A program made the translations under genes and the position numbers. Below are positions 8,472-16,089 of a DNA stretch of 37,327 bases, one piece after another (position 1 is the first letter of the stretch; every line of letters begins with the position of its first letter). The notes below the pieces were generated by a model that had not been told where the DNA came from, did no database searches, and was given only the letters and a program-made list of their open reading frames with translations. This DNA is from an uncultured Fluviicola sp. (GTDB taxonomy: Bacteria; Bacteroidota; Bacteroidia; Flavobacteriales_D; Crocinitomicaceae): the NCBI GenBank assembly GCA_937919725.1, contig CALFOS010000307.1, positions 1-37,327 of the forward strand. The letters are read 5' to 3'.

Positions 8472-10489
8472 TCTTTGGTTTGTTTTTGTTGTCGCTCCAG
8501 GGCGAAAAGTTCGTCGCGCAATCGAGCTGCTTCGATAAAATCGAGGTCTTTGGCAGCTGTTTCCATTAGTTTGCGTGTGTATTTTATACTTTGTTCGAGT
8601 TGTTTGTCAGACATGTAGCGAATCACGGGATCATTTACAATCGCCGTTTTGTCGTATTGTGTGTAATCTGTTGGACCGTCACCATCGGCAACTTTGGTCG
8701 AGTTCATGATCTTTTCTGTCGATTTTTTCAATGGCATTGGTTTCAATCCGTGCTCGGTGTTGTAGGCTTCTTGAATTTTTCGCCGGCGCAGGGTTTCGTC
8801 GATCGTGCGTTGCATGGAATTCGTTATTTTATCGGCGTACATGAACACCATTCCGTTCACATTTCGGGCAGCGCGACCAACAGTTTGAACCAAGGAGCGT
8901 TCATTTCTCAAAAATCCTTCTTTGTCCGCATCGAGAATGGCAACGAGCGATACTTCAGGTAAATCGAGTCCTTCGCGCAACAAATTGACACCTATCAACA
9001 CGTGGAATTCGCCCAAGCGTAACTGTCTCAAGATCTCAACGCGTTCTATTGTGTCGATGTCTGAGTGAATGTATCGGCACAAAATGCCCAATCGATCCAA
9101 GTATTTTTGTAATTCCTCGGCCATTCGCTTCGTGAGCGTCGTTACGAGAGTGCGTTCGTCTCGCGCGATGCGTACGTGAATTTCTTCGATGAGGTTGTCG
9201 ATCTGATTTTTGCTCGATCGTACTTCAATCATCGGATCTAAAAGTCCCGTGGGGCGAATGACTTGCTCTACCAAAATCCCTTCTGATTTCTCAATTTCGT
9301 AATCGGCTGGCGTGGCGGAAACGTAGATCGTGCGGTCGAGCATTCCTTCAAATTCTTCAAATTTCAGCGGTCGGTTGTCCATCGCGGCTTGCAAACGGAA
9401 TCCGTAGTCGACCAAGTTCGTTTTTCGCGCACGATCGCCTCCATACATTCCGCGCACTTGTGGGAGCGTCGCGTGACTTTCGTCCACGATCATCAAAAAA
9501 TCATCTGGAAAATAATCGATCAAGCAAAAAGGTCGTTGCCCTGGCACTCGGTTGTCGAAGTAGCGCGAGTAATTCTCAATTCCCGAGCAATACCCAAGTT
9601 CGCGAATCATTTCCAAATCGAAGGTCGTGCGCTCTTTCAAGCGTTCGCTCTCGTCAATAAGTCCTTGTTTTCGGAAATTCTCGACTTGAATCAGCATGTC
9701 TTCACCAATTTCGTCCACAGCTCGTTTCGTCGTTTCGGGACTTGTCACAAATATATTTGCTGGAAAGATCGAAATCTCTTCGTAACTCTCAATTTTATCC
9801 GTGGTTTTTGGATCGATGGCGGTAATTCCTTCAATTTCATCTCCCCAAAATTCGATGCGAAGTGCGTGATCGGCATACGCGAGGTTGATGTCGACTGTAT
9901 CGCCTTTCACACGAAACATGCCCCGCTCGAAATCGGCATTTGCTCGAGAATATAGATTTTCGACTAGCCTGAAAAGGAATTTGTTGCGTGAAATCACATC
10001 ACCTTTTTTAAGGTGAATGATGCTTTCGGCAAACTCCTCTGGATTTCCAATTCCATAAATGCACGAAACGGAAGCAACCACAATCACATCCGATCGCCCC
10101 GAAAGTAGAGAAGAGGTGGTGGAAAGTCGCAATTTTTCAATTTCATCGTTGATTTGAAGGTCTTTTTCGATGAATGTTCCCGTAACAGGCATGTAAGCTT
10201 CGGGCTGGTAATAATCGTAGTATGAAACGAAATATTCTACGGCATTTTTAGGGAAAAACTGTTTGAATTCTCCGTACAACTGAGCCGCGAGAGTTTTGTT
10301 GTGAGCAAGAATCAATGTAGGTTTTGCAATTTGCTCGATCACATTAGCAACTGTAAACGTTTTTCCGCTTCCTGTAACGCCTAACAAGGTTTGATGTTGC
10401 ATATTTTGCTTCAATCCTTCCACAAGTTGGCGAATTGCTTCGGGCTGATCACCTGTCGGCTTAAAATCGGAAACCAATTCAAATTCCAT
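8468..10489 (-). CDS. uvrB: UvrABC system protein B (excinuclease subunit)
   Basis: A 673-residue helicase-like subunit of nucleotide excision repair that verifies damage with UvrA and recruits UvrC. The Walker A motif GVTGSGKT is at 37-44, the damage-binding beta-hairpin YYDYYQPEAY at ~90-99, the DESHATLPQ helicase motif in the middle, then YVSATPADYE, the HSDIDTIER and VGRAARN helicase motifs, and a C-terminal UVR domain (DFIEAARLRDELFALE) that contacts UvrC. I use the internal ATG beginning MEFELVSDF, 13 codons inside the ORF of the track, because it gives the normal family length and has a TATTTTTG element 4 nt upstream. It leads the operon with DUF3817 and the acyltransferase. Confidence 0.97.
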   Translation of the reverse strand: MEFELVSDFKPTGDQPEAIRQLVEGLKQNMQHQTLLGVTGSGKTFTVANVIEQIAKPTLILAHNKTLAAQLYGEFKQFFPKNAVEYFVSYYDYYQPEAYMPVTGTFIEKDLQINDEIEKLRLSTTSSLLSGRSDVIVVASVSCIYGIGNPEEFAESIIHLKKGDVISRNKFLFRLVENLYSRANADFERGMFRVKGDTVDINLAYADHALRIEFWGDEIEGITAIDPKTTDKIESYEEISIFPANIFVTSPETTKRAVDEIGEDMLIQVENFRKQGLIDESERLKERTTFDLEMIRELGYCSGIENYSRYFDNRVPGQRPFCLIDYFPDDFLMIVDESHATLPQVRGMYGGDRARKTNLVDYGFRLQAAMDNRPLKFEEFEGMLDRTIYVSATPADYEIEKSEGILVEQVIRPTGLLDPMIEVRSSKNQIDNLIEEIHVRIARDERTLVTTLTKRMAEELQKYLDRLGILCRYIHSDIDTIERVEILRQLRLGEFHVLIGVNLLREGLDLPEVSLVAILDADKEGFLRNERSLVQTVGRAARNVNGMVFMYADKITNSMQRTIDETLRRRKIQEAYNTEHGLKPMPLKKSTEKIMNSTKVADGDGPTDYTQYDKTAIVNDPVIRYMSDKQLEQSIKYTRKLMETAAKDLDFIEAARLRDELFALERQQKQTKE

Positions 10490-10493
10490 CCTA

Positions 10494-10501
10494 CAAAAAT
10501 A
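10494..10501 (-). promoter_or_regulatory. -7 element of uvrB, 4 nt from ATG
   Basis: Minus strand TATTTTTG-TAGG-ATG. It matches the TAnnTTTG consensus; a TTG lies about 24 nt upstream, slightly long for the -33 element. A leaderless uvrB transcript is predicted. Confidence 0.55.
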
Positions 10502-10533
10502 CGAATTTAACCACCCGAAGAGAATCAAACTAT

Positions 10534-10541
10534 TATCTTTG
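10534..10541 (+). promoter_or_regulatory. -7 element of the cation antiporter gene
   Basis: TATCTTTG ending 20 nt before the ATG at 10562. The 72-nt gap between the divergent uvrB and antiporter starts holds both -7 elements, facing away from each other. No TTG is seen at the -33 position. Confidence 0.5.
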
Positions 10542-10561
10542 GTAACCTCAGAAATTTATTG

Positions 10562-11542
10562 ATGGATTATTTGTTTTTATTACTCGGACTAATTGTCCTA
10601 ATTGTTGGTGGAGAATTCCTCGTAAAAGGTGCTGTGGGTTGCTCCGCGATCTTCAAAATTTCTCCGCTCGTGATCGGAATGACGGTTGTTTCCTTCGGTA
10701 CATCTGCACCCGAGCTGCTCGTTAGTTTGCAAAGTGCTATGGCGGGAAATCCTGGAATTGCCGTCGGGAATGTAATTGGTTCGAACATCGCAAATATCTC
10801 CCTGGTTTTGGGAATCACGGTGCTTATTTTCCCCATTATTGCGAGTCGACAAACGAAAAGAATTGATTACACGATGATGCTGCTCGCCAGTTTTCTCTTC
10901 TACTTCTTTGCTTGGGATAACGTGATCGAGCGTTATGAGGGAATTATTCTGTTGGTAATTTTGATTTTATTCACGTACTTCCTTGTCTACAATTCTCGAA
11001 AACAGACGAAACGAGATCTTGCGTATGCTAGCGACGATCATGAGATCAGCAGCGTGCTAAAAACCCCTATTTGGAAATCAACTGTTTTTCTTTTGATTGG
11101 ACTCGTAGCACTGTATTTTGGGTCCGATTGGTTCGTTAGCGGAGCCGTCGGAATTGCCGAAATTCTCTTGGAAGGAAATCCCGACAAGGACAGTATTATT
11201 GGAGTAACGGTGGTCGCACTCGGAACAAGTGCACCGGAACTTGTCGCGTCCATTGTGGCTGCGGTTCGAAAACAGAGCGACATTTCCATTGGAAACTTGA
11301 TTGGTTCAAACATCTTCAACGTTTTCGCTGTCCTCGGAATCACGGCCATCGTACTGCCCATCGAAGTGACGGATCAAGTGCTCGGTTTCGACATGTTGTG
11401 GATGCTCGCTATTTTGCTTTTACTTATTCCAATTTTCTTATTGGGAAAACAAATCGGACGGTTCAAAGGAGTAATTCTATTTACTAGCTACGTGGCGTAT
11501 GTGGCAGTTATTTTGATGAAGATTGCAGGTTTTTTCGATTAA
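10562..11542 (+). CDS. Calcium/sodium antiporter, CaCA family (YrbG-like)
   Basis: A 326-residue inner-membrane exchanger with about ten membrane segments in two inverted halves. The two alpha-repeat motifs are clear: VSFGTSAPELLVS with GNVIGSNIANISLVLG in the first half, and VALGTSAPELVAS with GNLIGSNIFNVFAVLG in the second. The acidic residues of these repeats are the cation ligands in the family. A hydrophilic loop of about 45 residues joins the halves. The track begins at a TTG; the next codon is ATG and is the better start. It stands alone, divergent from uvrB. Confidence 0.93.
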   Translation: MDYLFLLLGLIVLIVGGEFLVKGAVGCSAIFKISPLVIGMTVVSFGTSAPELLVSLQSAMAGNPGIAVGNVIGSNIANISLVLGITVLIFPIIASRQTKRIDYTMMLLASFLFYFFAWDNVIERYEGIILLVILILFTYFLVYNSRKQTKRDLAYASDDHEISSVLKTPIWKSTVFLLIGLVALYFGSDWFVSGAVGIAEILLEGNPDKDSIIGVTVVALGTSAPELVASIVAAVRKQSDISIGNLIGSNIFNVFAVLGITAIVLPIEVTDQVLGFDMLWMLAILLLLIPIFLLGKQIGRFKGVILFTSYVAYVAVILMKIAGFFD

Positions 11543-11700
11543 TTGATTCGTTGGTTAATTGGATTTTTGGATCGCTGCGCTCTTGGATTCTTGGATTTAT
11601 TTCTTCTTCGGCGAAATCGACTAAATCCAGAAATATAACCTTTCAGTCCAATAATCCAATAATCCAGTAAATCCAACCCTCCAATAATCCAACTATTCCC
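11543..11700. repeat. Intergenic TTGGATT / AATCCA inverted low-complexity repeat
   Basis: The 180-nt gap after the antiporter holds several TTGGATT-like units in its left part (11551-11600) and their complement AATCCA in its right part (11623-11692, e.g. CCAATAATCCAATAATCC). The two halves can pair into an extended imperfect hairpin, which may serve as the antiporter terminator. Similar AATCC-rich stretches are frequent in Bacteroidota intergenic DNA. Confidence 0.65.
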
Positions 11701-11708
11701 TATCTTTG
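11701..11708 (+). promoter_or_regulatory. -7 element of the cystathionine beta-synthase-like gene
   Basis: TATCTTTG located directly after the AATCC repeats and 17 nt before the ATG at 11726. There is no TTG at the -33 spacing, because that region is occupied by the repeat. Confidence 0.5.
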
Positions 11709-11725
11709 CCGAAACTTTCAGATTG

Positions 11726-13087
11726 ATGAAAATCTACAACAACATACTTGAGACCATCGGAAATACACCAATGGTGAGATTAAATGTACTGACGAAGGAC
11801 GTGAAAGCGACCGTTCTTGCGAAAGTGGAGACCACAAATCCAGGAAATTCTGTGAAGGATCGAATGGCCGTGAAAATGATTGAGGACGCGGAAGCGGCTG
11901 GAATTATCAAACCAGGAGGAACACTTATTGAAGGAACTTCTGGAAATACAGGAATGGGACTCGCGCTCGCGTGCATCATCAAAGGATATAAGTTGATTTG
12001 TGTCTTGAACGACAAACAATCGAAGGAGAAAATGGACATTCTGCGCGCTGTTGGTGCAGAGGTAGTCGTTTGTCCTACGGCAGTTGAACCAACAGATCCA
12101 AGATCTTATTACTCTGTTTCCAAACGATTAGCAGCTGAGACTCCGAACTCTTGGTATGTGAATCAATACGATAATTTATCGAATCGTCAAGCTCATTACG
12201 AGCAAACAGCACCCGAAATTTGGGATCAAACGGACGGAAAAATCACGCATTTCGTGGTGGGAGTTGGAACAGGCGGAACGATTTCGGGAGTTGGAAAATA
12301 CTTGAAAGAAAAAAATCCAAACGTGAAAATTTGGGGAATTGATACCTATGGTTCCGTCTTCAAAAAATACCACGAAACGGGAATTTTTGACGAAAATGAG
12401 ATTTATCCATACATCACCGAGGGAATTGGAGAAGACATTCTTCCAAAAAACGTTGATTTCGGACTAATCGATCATTTCGAGAAAGTCACGGACAAAGATG
12501 CCGCGGTTTACACACGACGTTTGGCGCGTGAAGAAGGAATTTTTGTTGGAAACTCGGCTGGAGCGGCGATCAAAGGTGTGCTTCAATTGGCTGATCAGTT
12601 GACGGAAGACGATGTTGTTGTGGTTTTGTTCCACGATCACGGAAGTCGATACGTGGGTAAAATGTTCAACGACGATTGGATGCGCGAACGTGGTTTCCTA
12701 GACGAAAAAATTACAACCGCTGGCGATTTAGTTACGAAGCACAACGGAACTCCATTGGTGACTTTGTATGCTGAAGAGCTTGTTTCTCATGCAATTGACA
12801 GAATGCGGAAATTTGGAATTTCTCAAATTCCTGTGATGCGAGATGGAAAATTTGTGGGCGCCGTAAACGATAATCGCGTGTATCAATTGCTAGTCGATCA
12901 ACCAGAATTACGCGACACAGCGGTTTCCACGATTATGGAAGCAGCGTTTCCAGTGGTGAAGGAAGATGCGAAAATCGAACAAATTTCTAAATTGATCAAC
13001 AAAGATGTGCACGCTGTCTTGGTGGAGCTGAACGATGGAAATTTCCACATTGTAACGCGTCACGATCTCATTTCGGCGATTGGCTAA
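11726..13087 (+). CDS. Cystathionine beta-synthase type PLP enzyme with CBS domain pair
   Basis: A 453-residue cytoplasmic enzyme. Residues 1-~320 are the fold-II PLP core: the cofactor lysine is K44 in NPGNSVKDR, the phosphate-binding and substrate loop is GTSGNTG, and GVGTGGTISGVGKYLK lies near 180. Residues ~335-453 form two CBS modules (SHAIDRMRKFGISQIPVM; ISKLINKDVHAVLVEL) that bind adenosyl ligands and regulate activity in relatives. This architecture suggests condensation of serine and homocysteine, but cysteine synthase activity cannot be ruled out. The track begins with TTG; I use the adjacent ATG. The next gene begins immediately after the stop codon. Confidence 0.92.
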   Translation: MKIYNNILETIGNTPMVRLNVLTKDVKATVLAKVETTNPGNSVKDRMAVKMIEDAEAAGIIKPGGTLIEGTSGNTGMGLALACIIKGYKLICVLNDKQSKEKMDILRAVGAEVVVCPTAVEPTDPRSYYSVSKRLAAETPNSWYVNQYDNLSNRQAHYEQTAPEIWDQTDGKITHFVVGVGTGGTISGVGKYLKEKNPNVKIWGIDTYGSVFKKYHETGIFDENEIYPYITEGIGEDILPKNVDFGLIDHFEKVTDKDAAVYTRRLAREEGIFVGNSAGAAIKGVLQLADQLTEDDVVVVLFHDHGSRYVGKMFNDDWMRERGFLDEKITTAGDLVTKHNGTPLVTLYAEELVSHAIDRMRKFGISQIPVMRDGKFVGAVNDNRVYQLLVDQPELRDTAVSTIMEAAFPVVKEDAKIEQISKLINKDVHAVLVELNDGNFHIVTRHDLISAIG

Positions 13088-13948
13088 ATGGCGATTTATA
13101 CGGATCAAATGAATTCAACAATCCGACTGGGTATCCCGATAGCTATAGGTACCATTCGGATTGTTTCTTTAGTGCCATCTCAAACTGAACTCCTGCATTA
13201 TTTGGGATTGGAAGAGGAGGTGGTCGGAATCACGAAATTCTGTATTCACCCAAAATCATGGTTCGATTCGAAAACGCGGATTGGCGGCACGAAATCCGTT
13301 GATATTGAAAAAGTTCGCACCCTAGAACCCGATCTCATCATCGGAAATAAAGAGGAAAATACGAAGGAAGACATCGACGCGCTCCGCGAAATTGCACCCG
13401 TGTGGATGAGCGATATTTCTACGTTGGATGATGCGATCGAAATGCTGCAACTTCTCGGCGAAATATTGAACAAGAAAGTAGAGATTGATCAGTTGGTTTT
13501 TGAAATTAGAAGCGAGTTCGATGCCTTGCGAAAGTTCAGTTCGACTCATCCGACACTGCCGAAGAAGAAAAGCAACGCCTTGAAAGTGAACGAAGGTTCT
13601 CCTACTGCGAAGCTTAATGGAAAAACGGTCCTTTATTTCATCTGGAACGAACCACCTTTTTTGGCAGGAAAAGATACGTTTATCGACGCGATGTTGAACG
13701 CATGTGGATTGGTCAACGCCACTTCTGTCGTCCGTTATCCCCAAGCAGATCCATCGATTCAACCGGATTTTGTGTTCCTGAGTTCGGAGCCGTTTCCTTT
13801 CGAGGAAAAACACATCGAAAAATTCCGAGATGTGTATCCAACTTCCAAAATTATATTGGTGGATGGCGAACAGTTTTCGTGGTATGGATCGCGTTTGAAA
13901 ATTGCCCCGAAGTACTTTCAGAGCTTACTTGAATCGCTAGTTAATTAA
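13088..13948 (+). CDS. BtuF-like helical-backbone metal/cobalamin binding protein
   Basis: A 286-residue protein of the class III periplasmic binding fold: RIVSLVPSQTELLHYLGL, VVGITKFCIHP, the IGGTKSVDIEKV segment, LEPDLIIGNKEEN, and a C-terminal half with LYFIWNEPPFLAGKDTFIDAML. Relatives bind cobalamin or metal chelates for ABC import. There is no signal peptide, so it is either cytoplasmic or unusual, which is common in this subfamily. The usual start pattern TDQxxxTIxL is present (YTDQMNSTIRL), supporting ATG 13088, but the segment before RIVSLV is replaced by residues GIPIAIGT encoded by a palindromic element. Its start abuts the upstream stop, and its 3' end overlaps the convergent gene by 12 nt. 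Confidence 0.82.
   Translation: MAIYTDQMNSTIRLGIPIAIGTIRIVSLVPSQTELLHYLGLEEEVVGITKFCIHPKSWFDSKTRIGGTKSVDIEKVRTLEPDLIIGNKEENTKEDIDALREIAPVWMSDISTLDDAIEMLQLLGEILNKKVEIDQLVFEIRSEFDALRKFSSTHPTLPKKKSNALKVNEGSPTAKLNGKTVLYFIWNEPPFLAGKDTFIDAMLNACGLVNATSVVRYPQADPSIQPDFVFLSSEPFPFEEKHIEKFRDVYPTSKIILVDGEQFSWYGSRLKIAPKYFQSLLESLVN
13119..13163. repeat. 45-nt imperfect palindrome inside the coding region
   Basis: Perfect outer arms CAATCCGA (13119-13126) and TCGGATTG (13156-13163) enclose TGG/CCA and TA/TA pairs and the core ATCCCGATAGCTATAGGT. The core resembles the palindrome TCCCGATAACGATCGGGA found at 37228-37245. It is read in frame as LGIPIAIGT. Confidence 0.75.
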
Positions 13949-15268
13949 TCCCGAATCTACTAAGAAGCGCATCAGTTCACGGAGCGCGCTTTTCCCTTGT
14001 TTAAATTCGAGCTTACCAGACATTGAAACGGCATTTTCACCCGCTTTTTTCATACTAAAATCGGATGTTTGGATGTTCGTGAGCAGTATTTTCGTCGCAC
14101 GGTACTCACTCGACATCGACAAAAGGCGCGTCATCATTCCACCATTTCTAATTTCAAGCACATGCTTTAACGAACCACTGAGCTCAAATAAGGTACTTTT
14201 CTCCATTCCGTGGCCAACGAATTTAGTTTGACCCAAATAGATCGTTTTCGGGTCGATTTGTTTGTAGTAGAGCGTTTTGGGTCCTAGTTTGAAGGAGGTT
14301 GAGGTAACTTCAGAAATCAGTTCTTTCGCGTTCAAAACATAGAGTGGAACTTGAATCGGGAGTGTGTCTTGAAAGGAATAAATTCCATCAAAGTGAGGTA
14401 AAAATTTAGGCAGGTCAATTCCCGAAGGTTCCATATAATGGTAGTTTCCGCTAATCGAGCTGAATGCGGGGAGTGGAAGTCCCATTTCCGTTGTGTATTC
14501 TTTCCAGAAGTCGTTGAGTGCGTCAGGAACTATCGCCATGCGGATGCTCAAGCCATCTTTTTTTAGTACTGGATAGTCGGTGTTTAAACTCGATTTTGAT
14601 GAAGCTAATCCGATTAAATCCAACGTGCTTCCATCCATGAAAAAGGCAAGCTGAATGTTGTCGAGAATGATAGATCCATCCGCTGAGGTATATTTTTTTT
14701 TCCAATAAGTGAGTTTCGAATTTTCTTTTTTCGTCGCCAGTTTTTCTTGGTCAAATCCCGTTTCTTTTTGGAGCATTTTACCCGCCAGCGCATTTAATTT
14801 TGATGTTTCTCCAACTTTTTCGCTCAAATCAACTAATACCAAACCAACACCATTTTTCACCGAATATCCTGAAGCTTCCGTTTTTCGACTGTGCATTCCA
14901 GCATCAAATTGCGCTTCATCGAGTACATGCATCAAAATTCCCAGTAATTTCTTGCCATCTTCCTCAAAGGAAAAAATGTAAACCGCCGAACGAAATTCGA
15001 TTCCAAGTGCCTCCGAATCATCTGATGTGTTCATAATGTCTCCCAAACCGCCGTCGGTCCTGTCAGCAAGTAAAAGTTCGGATGTAAACGTGTAGATAAT
15101 TTCTTCTCCATCAAGCTTCAACACGCTTTCTGCATGTGCGGGAATGTACAATTCATGGTGTGAATTTGTCCGTTGGAACAAGCCTTGAACCAACACGAAG
15201 GTGATCCATAGGAAAATTAGCAATGCGAGTGCCGCAAAAATATGTAGGATTTTTTTTGTCTTTAACAT
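13937..15268 (-). CDS. Membrane-anchored protein of unknown function
   Basis: A 443-residue protein I do not recognise. One membrane segment lies at ~8-30 (FAALALLIFLWITFVLVQG) with a basic N-terminus, so the remaining ~410 residues should face the periplasm. The rest alternates beta-like stretches and loops, with no cysteine pairs or catalytic signature visible. A C-terminal half with FMDGSTLDLIGLASS, SSISGNYHYMEPSGIDLP and LEFKQGKSALRELMRFL may be a second domain; the general character recalls Bacteroidota proteins with DUF3352-like or AsmA-like layers, but this is weak. The start is supported by TACTTTTG 5 nt upstream. It is monocistronic and divergent from the acyltransferase gene. Confidence 0.75.
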   Translation of the reverse strand: MLKTKKILHIFAALALLIFLWITFVLVQGLFQRTNSHHELYIPAHAESVLKLDGEEIIYTFTSELLLADRTDGGLGDIMNTSDDSEALGIEFRSAVYIFSFEEDGKKLLGILMHVLDEAQFDAGMHSRKTEASGYSVKNGVGLVLVDLSEKVGETSKLNALAGKMLQKETGFDQEKLATKKENSKLTYWKKKYTSADGSIILDNIQLAFFMDGSTLDLIGLASSKSSLNTDYPVLKKDGLSIRMAIVPDALNDFWKEYTTEMGLPLPAFSSISGNYHYMEPSGIDLPKFLPHFDGIYSFQDTLPIQVPLYVLNAKELISEVTSTSFKLGPKTLYYKQIDPKTIYLGQTKFVGHGMEKSTLFELSGSLKHVLEIRNGGMMTRLLSMSSEYRATKILLTNIQTSDFSMKKAGENAVSMSGKLEFKQGKSALRELMRFLVDSGLIN

Positions 15269-15273
15269 CGAAT

Positions 15274-15281
15274 CAAAAGTA
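15274..15281 (-). promoter_or_regulatory. -7 element of the membrane-anchored protein gene, 5 nt from ATG
   Basis: Minus strand TACTTTTG-ATTCG-ATG, an exact TAnnTTTG match. It predicts a leaderless or near-leaderless transcript. Confidence 0.5.
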
Positions 15282-15300
15282 CGGGATTATGTTTAATGAC

Positions 15301-15308
15301 TAACTTTG
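15301..15308 (+). promoter_or_regulatory. -7 element of the acyltransferase gene, 4 nt from ATG
   Basis: TAACTTTG-AGCC-ATG. Together with the minus-strand element at 15274-15281 it forms a divergent promoter pair whose polymerase footprints must overlap, because only 44 nt separate the two start codons. Confidence 0.55.
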
Positions 15309-15312
15309 AGCC

Positions 15313-15855
15313 ATGAGAAAATTCGCACGCTTTCTGTTAAAAGCCTTTGGTTGGAAAATTGATGAGCATGTCCCTGATGGTGTGAAAAAGGCCGTTGTTG
15401 TAATGGGGCCGCATACGTCCAACTGGGATTTTATCATTGGGCGCATGGCGTTTGCTTCATACGGCATCAAGGTCAAATTGCTCATTAAAAAAGACCTGTT
15501 TTTTCCGCCCATGGGTTGGATCCTCAAGGGAATAGGTGGGATTCCAGTCGATCGAAAAAAGAACAACAATATCACCGATTTTGCAGTCGAGCAATTCAAT
15601 TCAAACGAGGAAATCTACATGGTTTTCACGCCTGAAGGCACGCGAAGCTATAATCCGAATTGGAAAAAGGGATTCTACTACATCGCCATCAAAGCAAACG
15701 TTCCAATTTATATGGCGTATATCGACTACTCGAATAAAACGGGTGGATTCCATGGTTTGTTTCAACCGACTGGTGATGTGAAAAAGGACATTGATTTCAT
15801 TAAAAAGGAACTCAGTCAATACAAAGGGCGAACGCCAGAAAACGGAATTCGTTAA
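15313..15855 (+). CDS. Lysophospholipid acyltransferase (PlsC-like) family protein
   Basis: A 180-residue acyltransferase. Motif I is GPHTSNWDF (HxxxxD), motif II is around GGIPVDRKK, and motif III is VFTPEGTRS; these define the PlsC/LPLAT superfamily. The protein is shorter than canonical PlsC (about 240) and lacks a strong N-terminal membrane helix, matching a compact subfamily common in Bacteroidota whose acceptor is uncertain (lysophospholipid or another glycerol lipid). Its stop codon overlaps that of the convergent DUF5522 gene. Confidence 0.87.
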   Translation: MRKFARFLLKAFGWKIDEHVPDGVKKAVVVMGPHTSNWDFIIGRMAFASYGIKVKLLIKKDLFFPPMGWILKGIGGIPVDRKKNNNITDFAVEQFNSNEEIYMVFTPEGTRSYNPNWKKGFYYIAIKANVPIYMAYIDYSNKTGGFHGLFQPTGDVKKDIDFIKKELSQYKGRTPENGIR

Positions 15856-16049
15856 GTTTTTGGAAGATCGCGGACTTTCCCTGTCTTTGGGTTGAAGCCG
15901 TACGGACAATGTTTGCAGCCACTTTTGCAGCAATGTCCTCGCTTCAAATGATATGCTTCCGTGAACACGATAAATCCGTCTTCGCTCACGTAAAAATCCT
16001 CCTCGGAAAGTTTACTGCGCTTCGAAAATCCTGACATATCATCTGACAT
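15852..16049 (-). CDS. DUF5522 cysteine-rich mini-protein
   Basis: A 65-residue protein. The conserved block FIVFTEAYHLKRGHCCKSGCKHCPYGF has four cysteines in CC-x3-C-x2-C with a nearby His, which looks like a small metal-binding site, possibly zinc or an iron-sulfur cluster. The family is widespread, often found as a short stand-alone protein, and has no known function. The ATG encoding Met1 and not Met5 is favoured by TAAATTTG 4 nt upstream. The stop codon shares the TTAA sequence with the stop of the convergent acyltransferase gene. Confidence 0.82.
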   Translation of the reverse strand: MSDDMSGFSKRSKLSEEDFYVSEDGFIVFTEAYHLKRGHCCKSGCKHCPYGFNPKTGKVRDLPKT

Positions 16050-16053
16050 GCCA

Positions 16054-16061
16054 CAAATTTA
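16054..16061 (-). promoter_or_regulatory. -7 element of the DUF5522 gene, 4 nt from ATG
   Basis: Minus strand TAAATTTG-TGGC-ATG. On the plus strand a near match (GATATTTG) at about 16065-16072 may serve the divergent PLP enzyme gene. Confidence 0.55.
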
Positions 16062-16089
16062 ATAGATATTTGCCGAGAATTTGAGATGA

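Noticed and set aside
9389-9955. 188-residue plus-strand ORF
   Set aside because: It lies antisense to uvrB, has no family features and no promoter; it is a shadow of the conserved gene.
11623-11692. Possible CRISPR-like array of AATCCA units
   Set aside because: Units are only 6-10 nt, irregular, without spacers of constant length, and no cas gene is present.
15274-15308. Operator or palindromic regulator site between the divergent genes
   Set aside because: The gap is explained by two facing-away -7 elements; no further dyad symmetry is visible.
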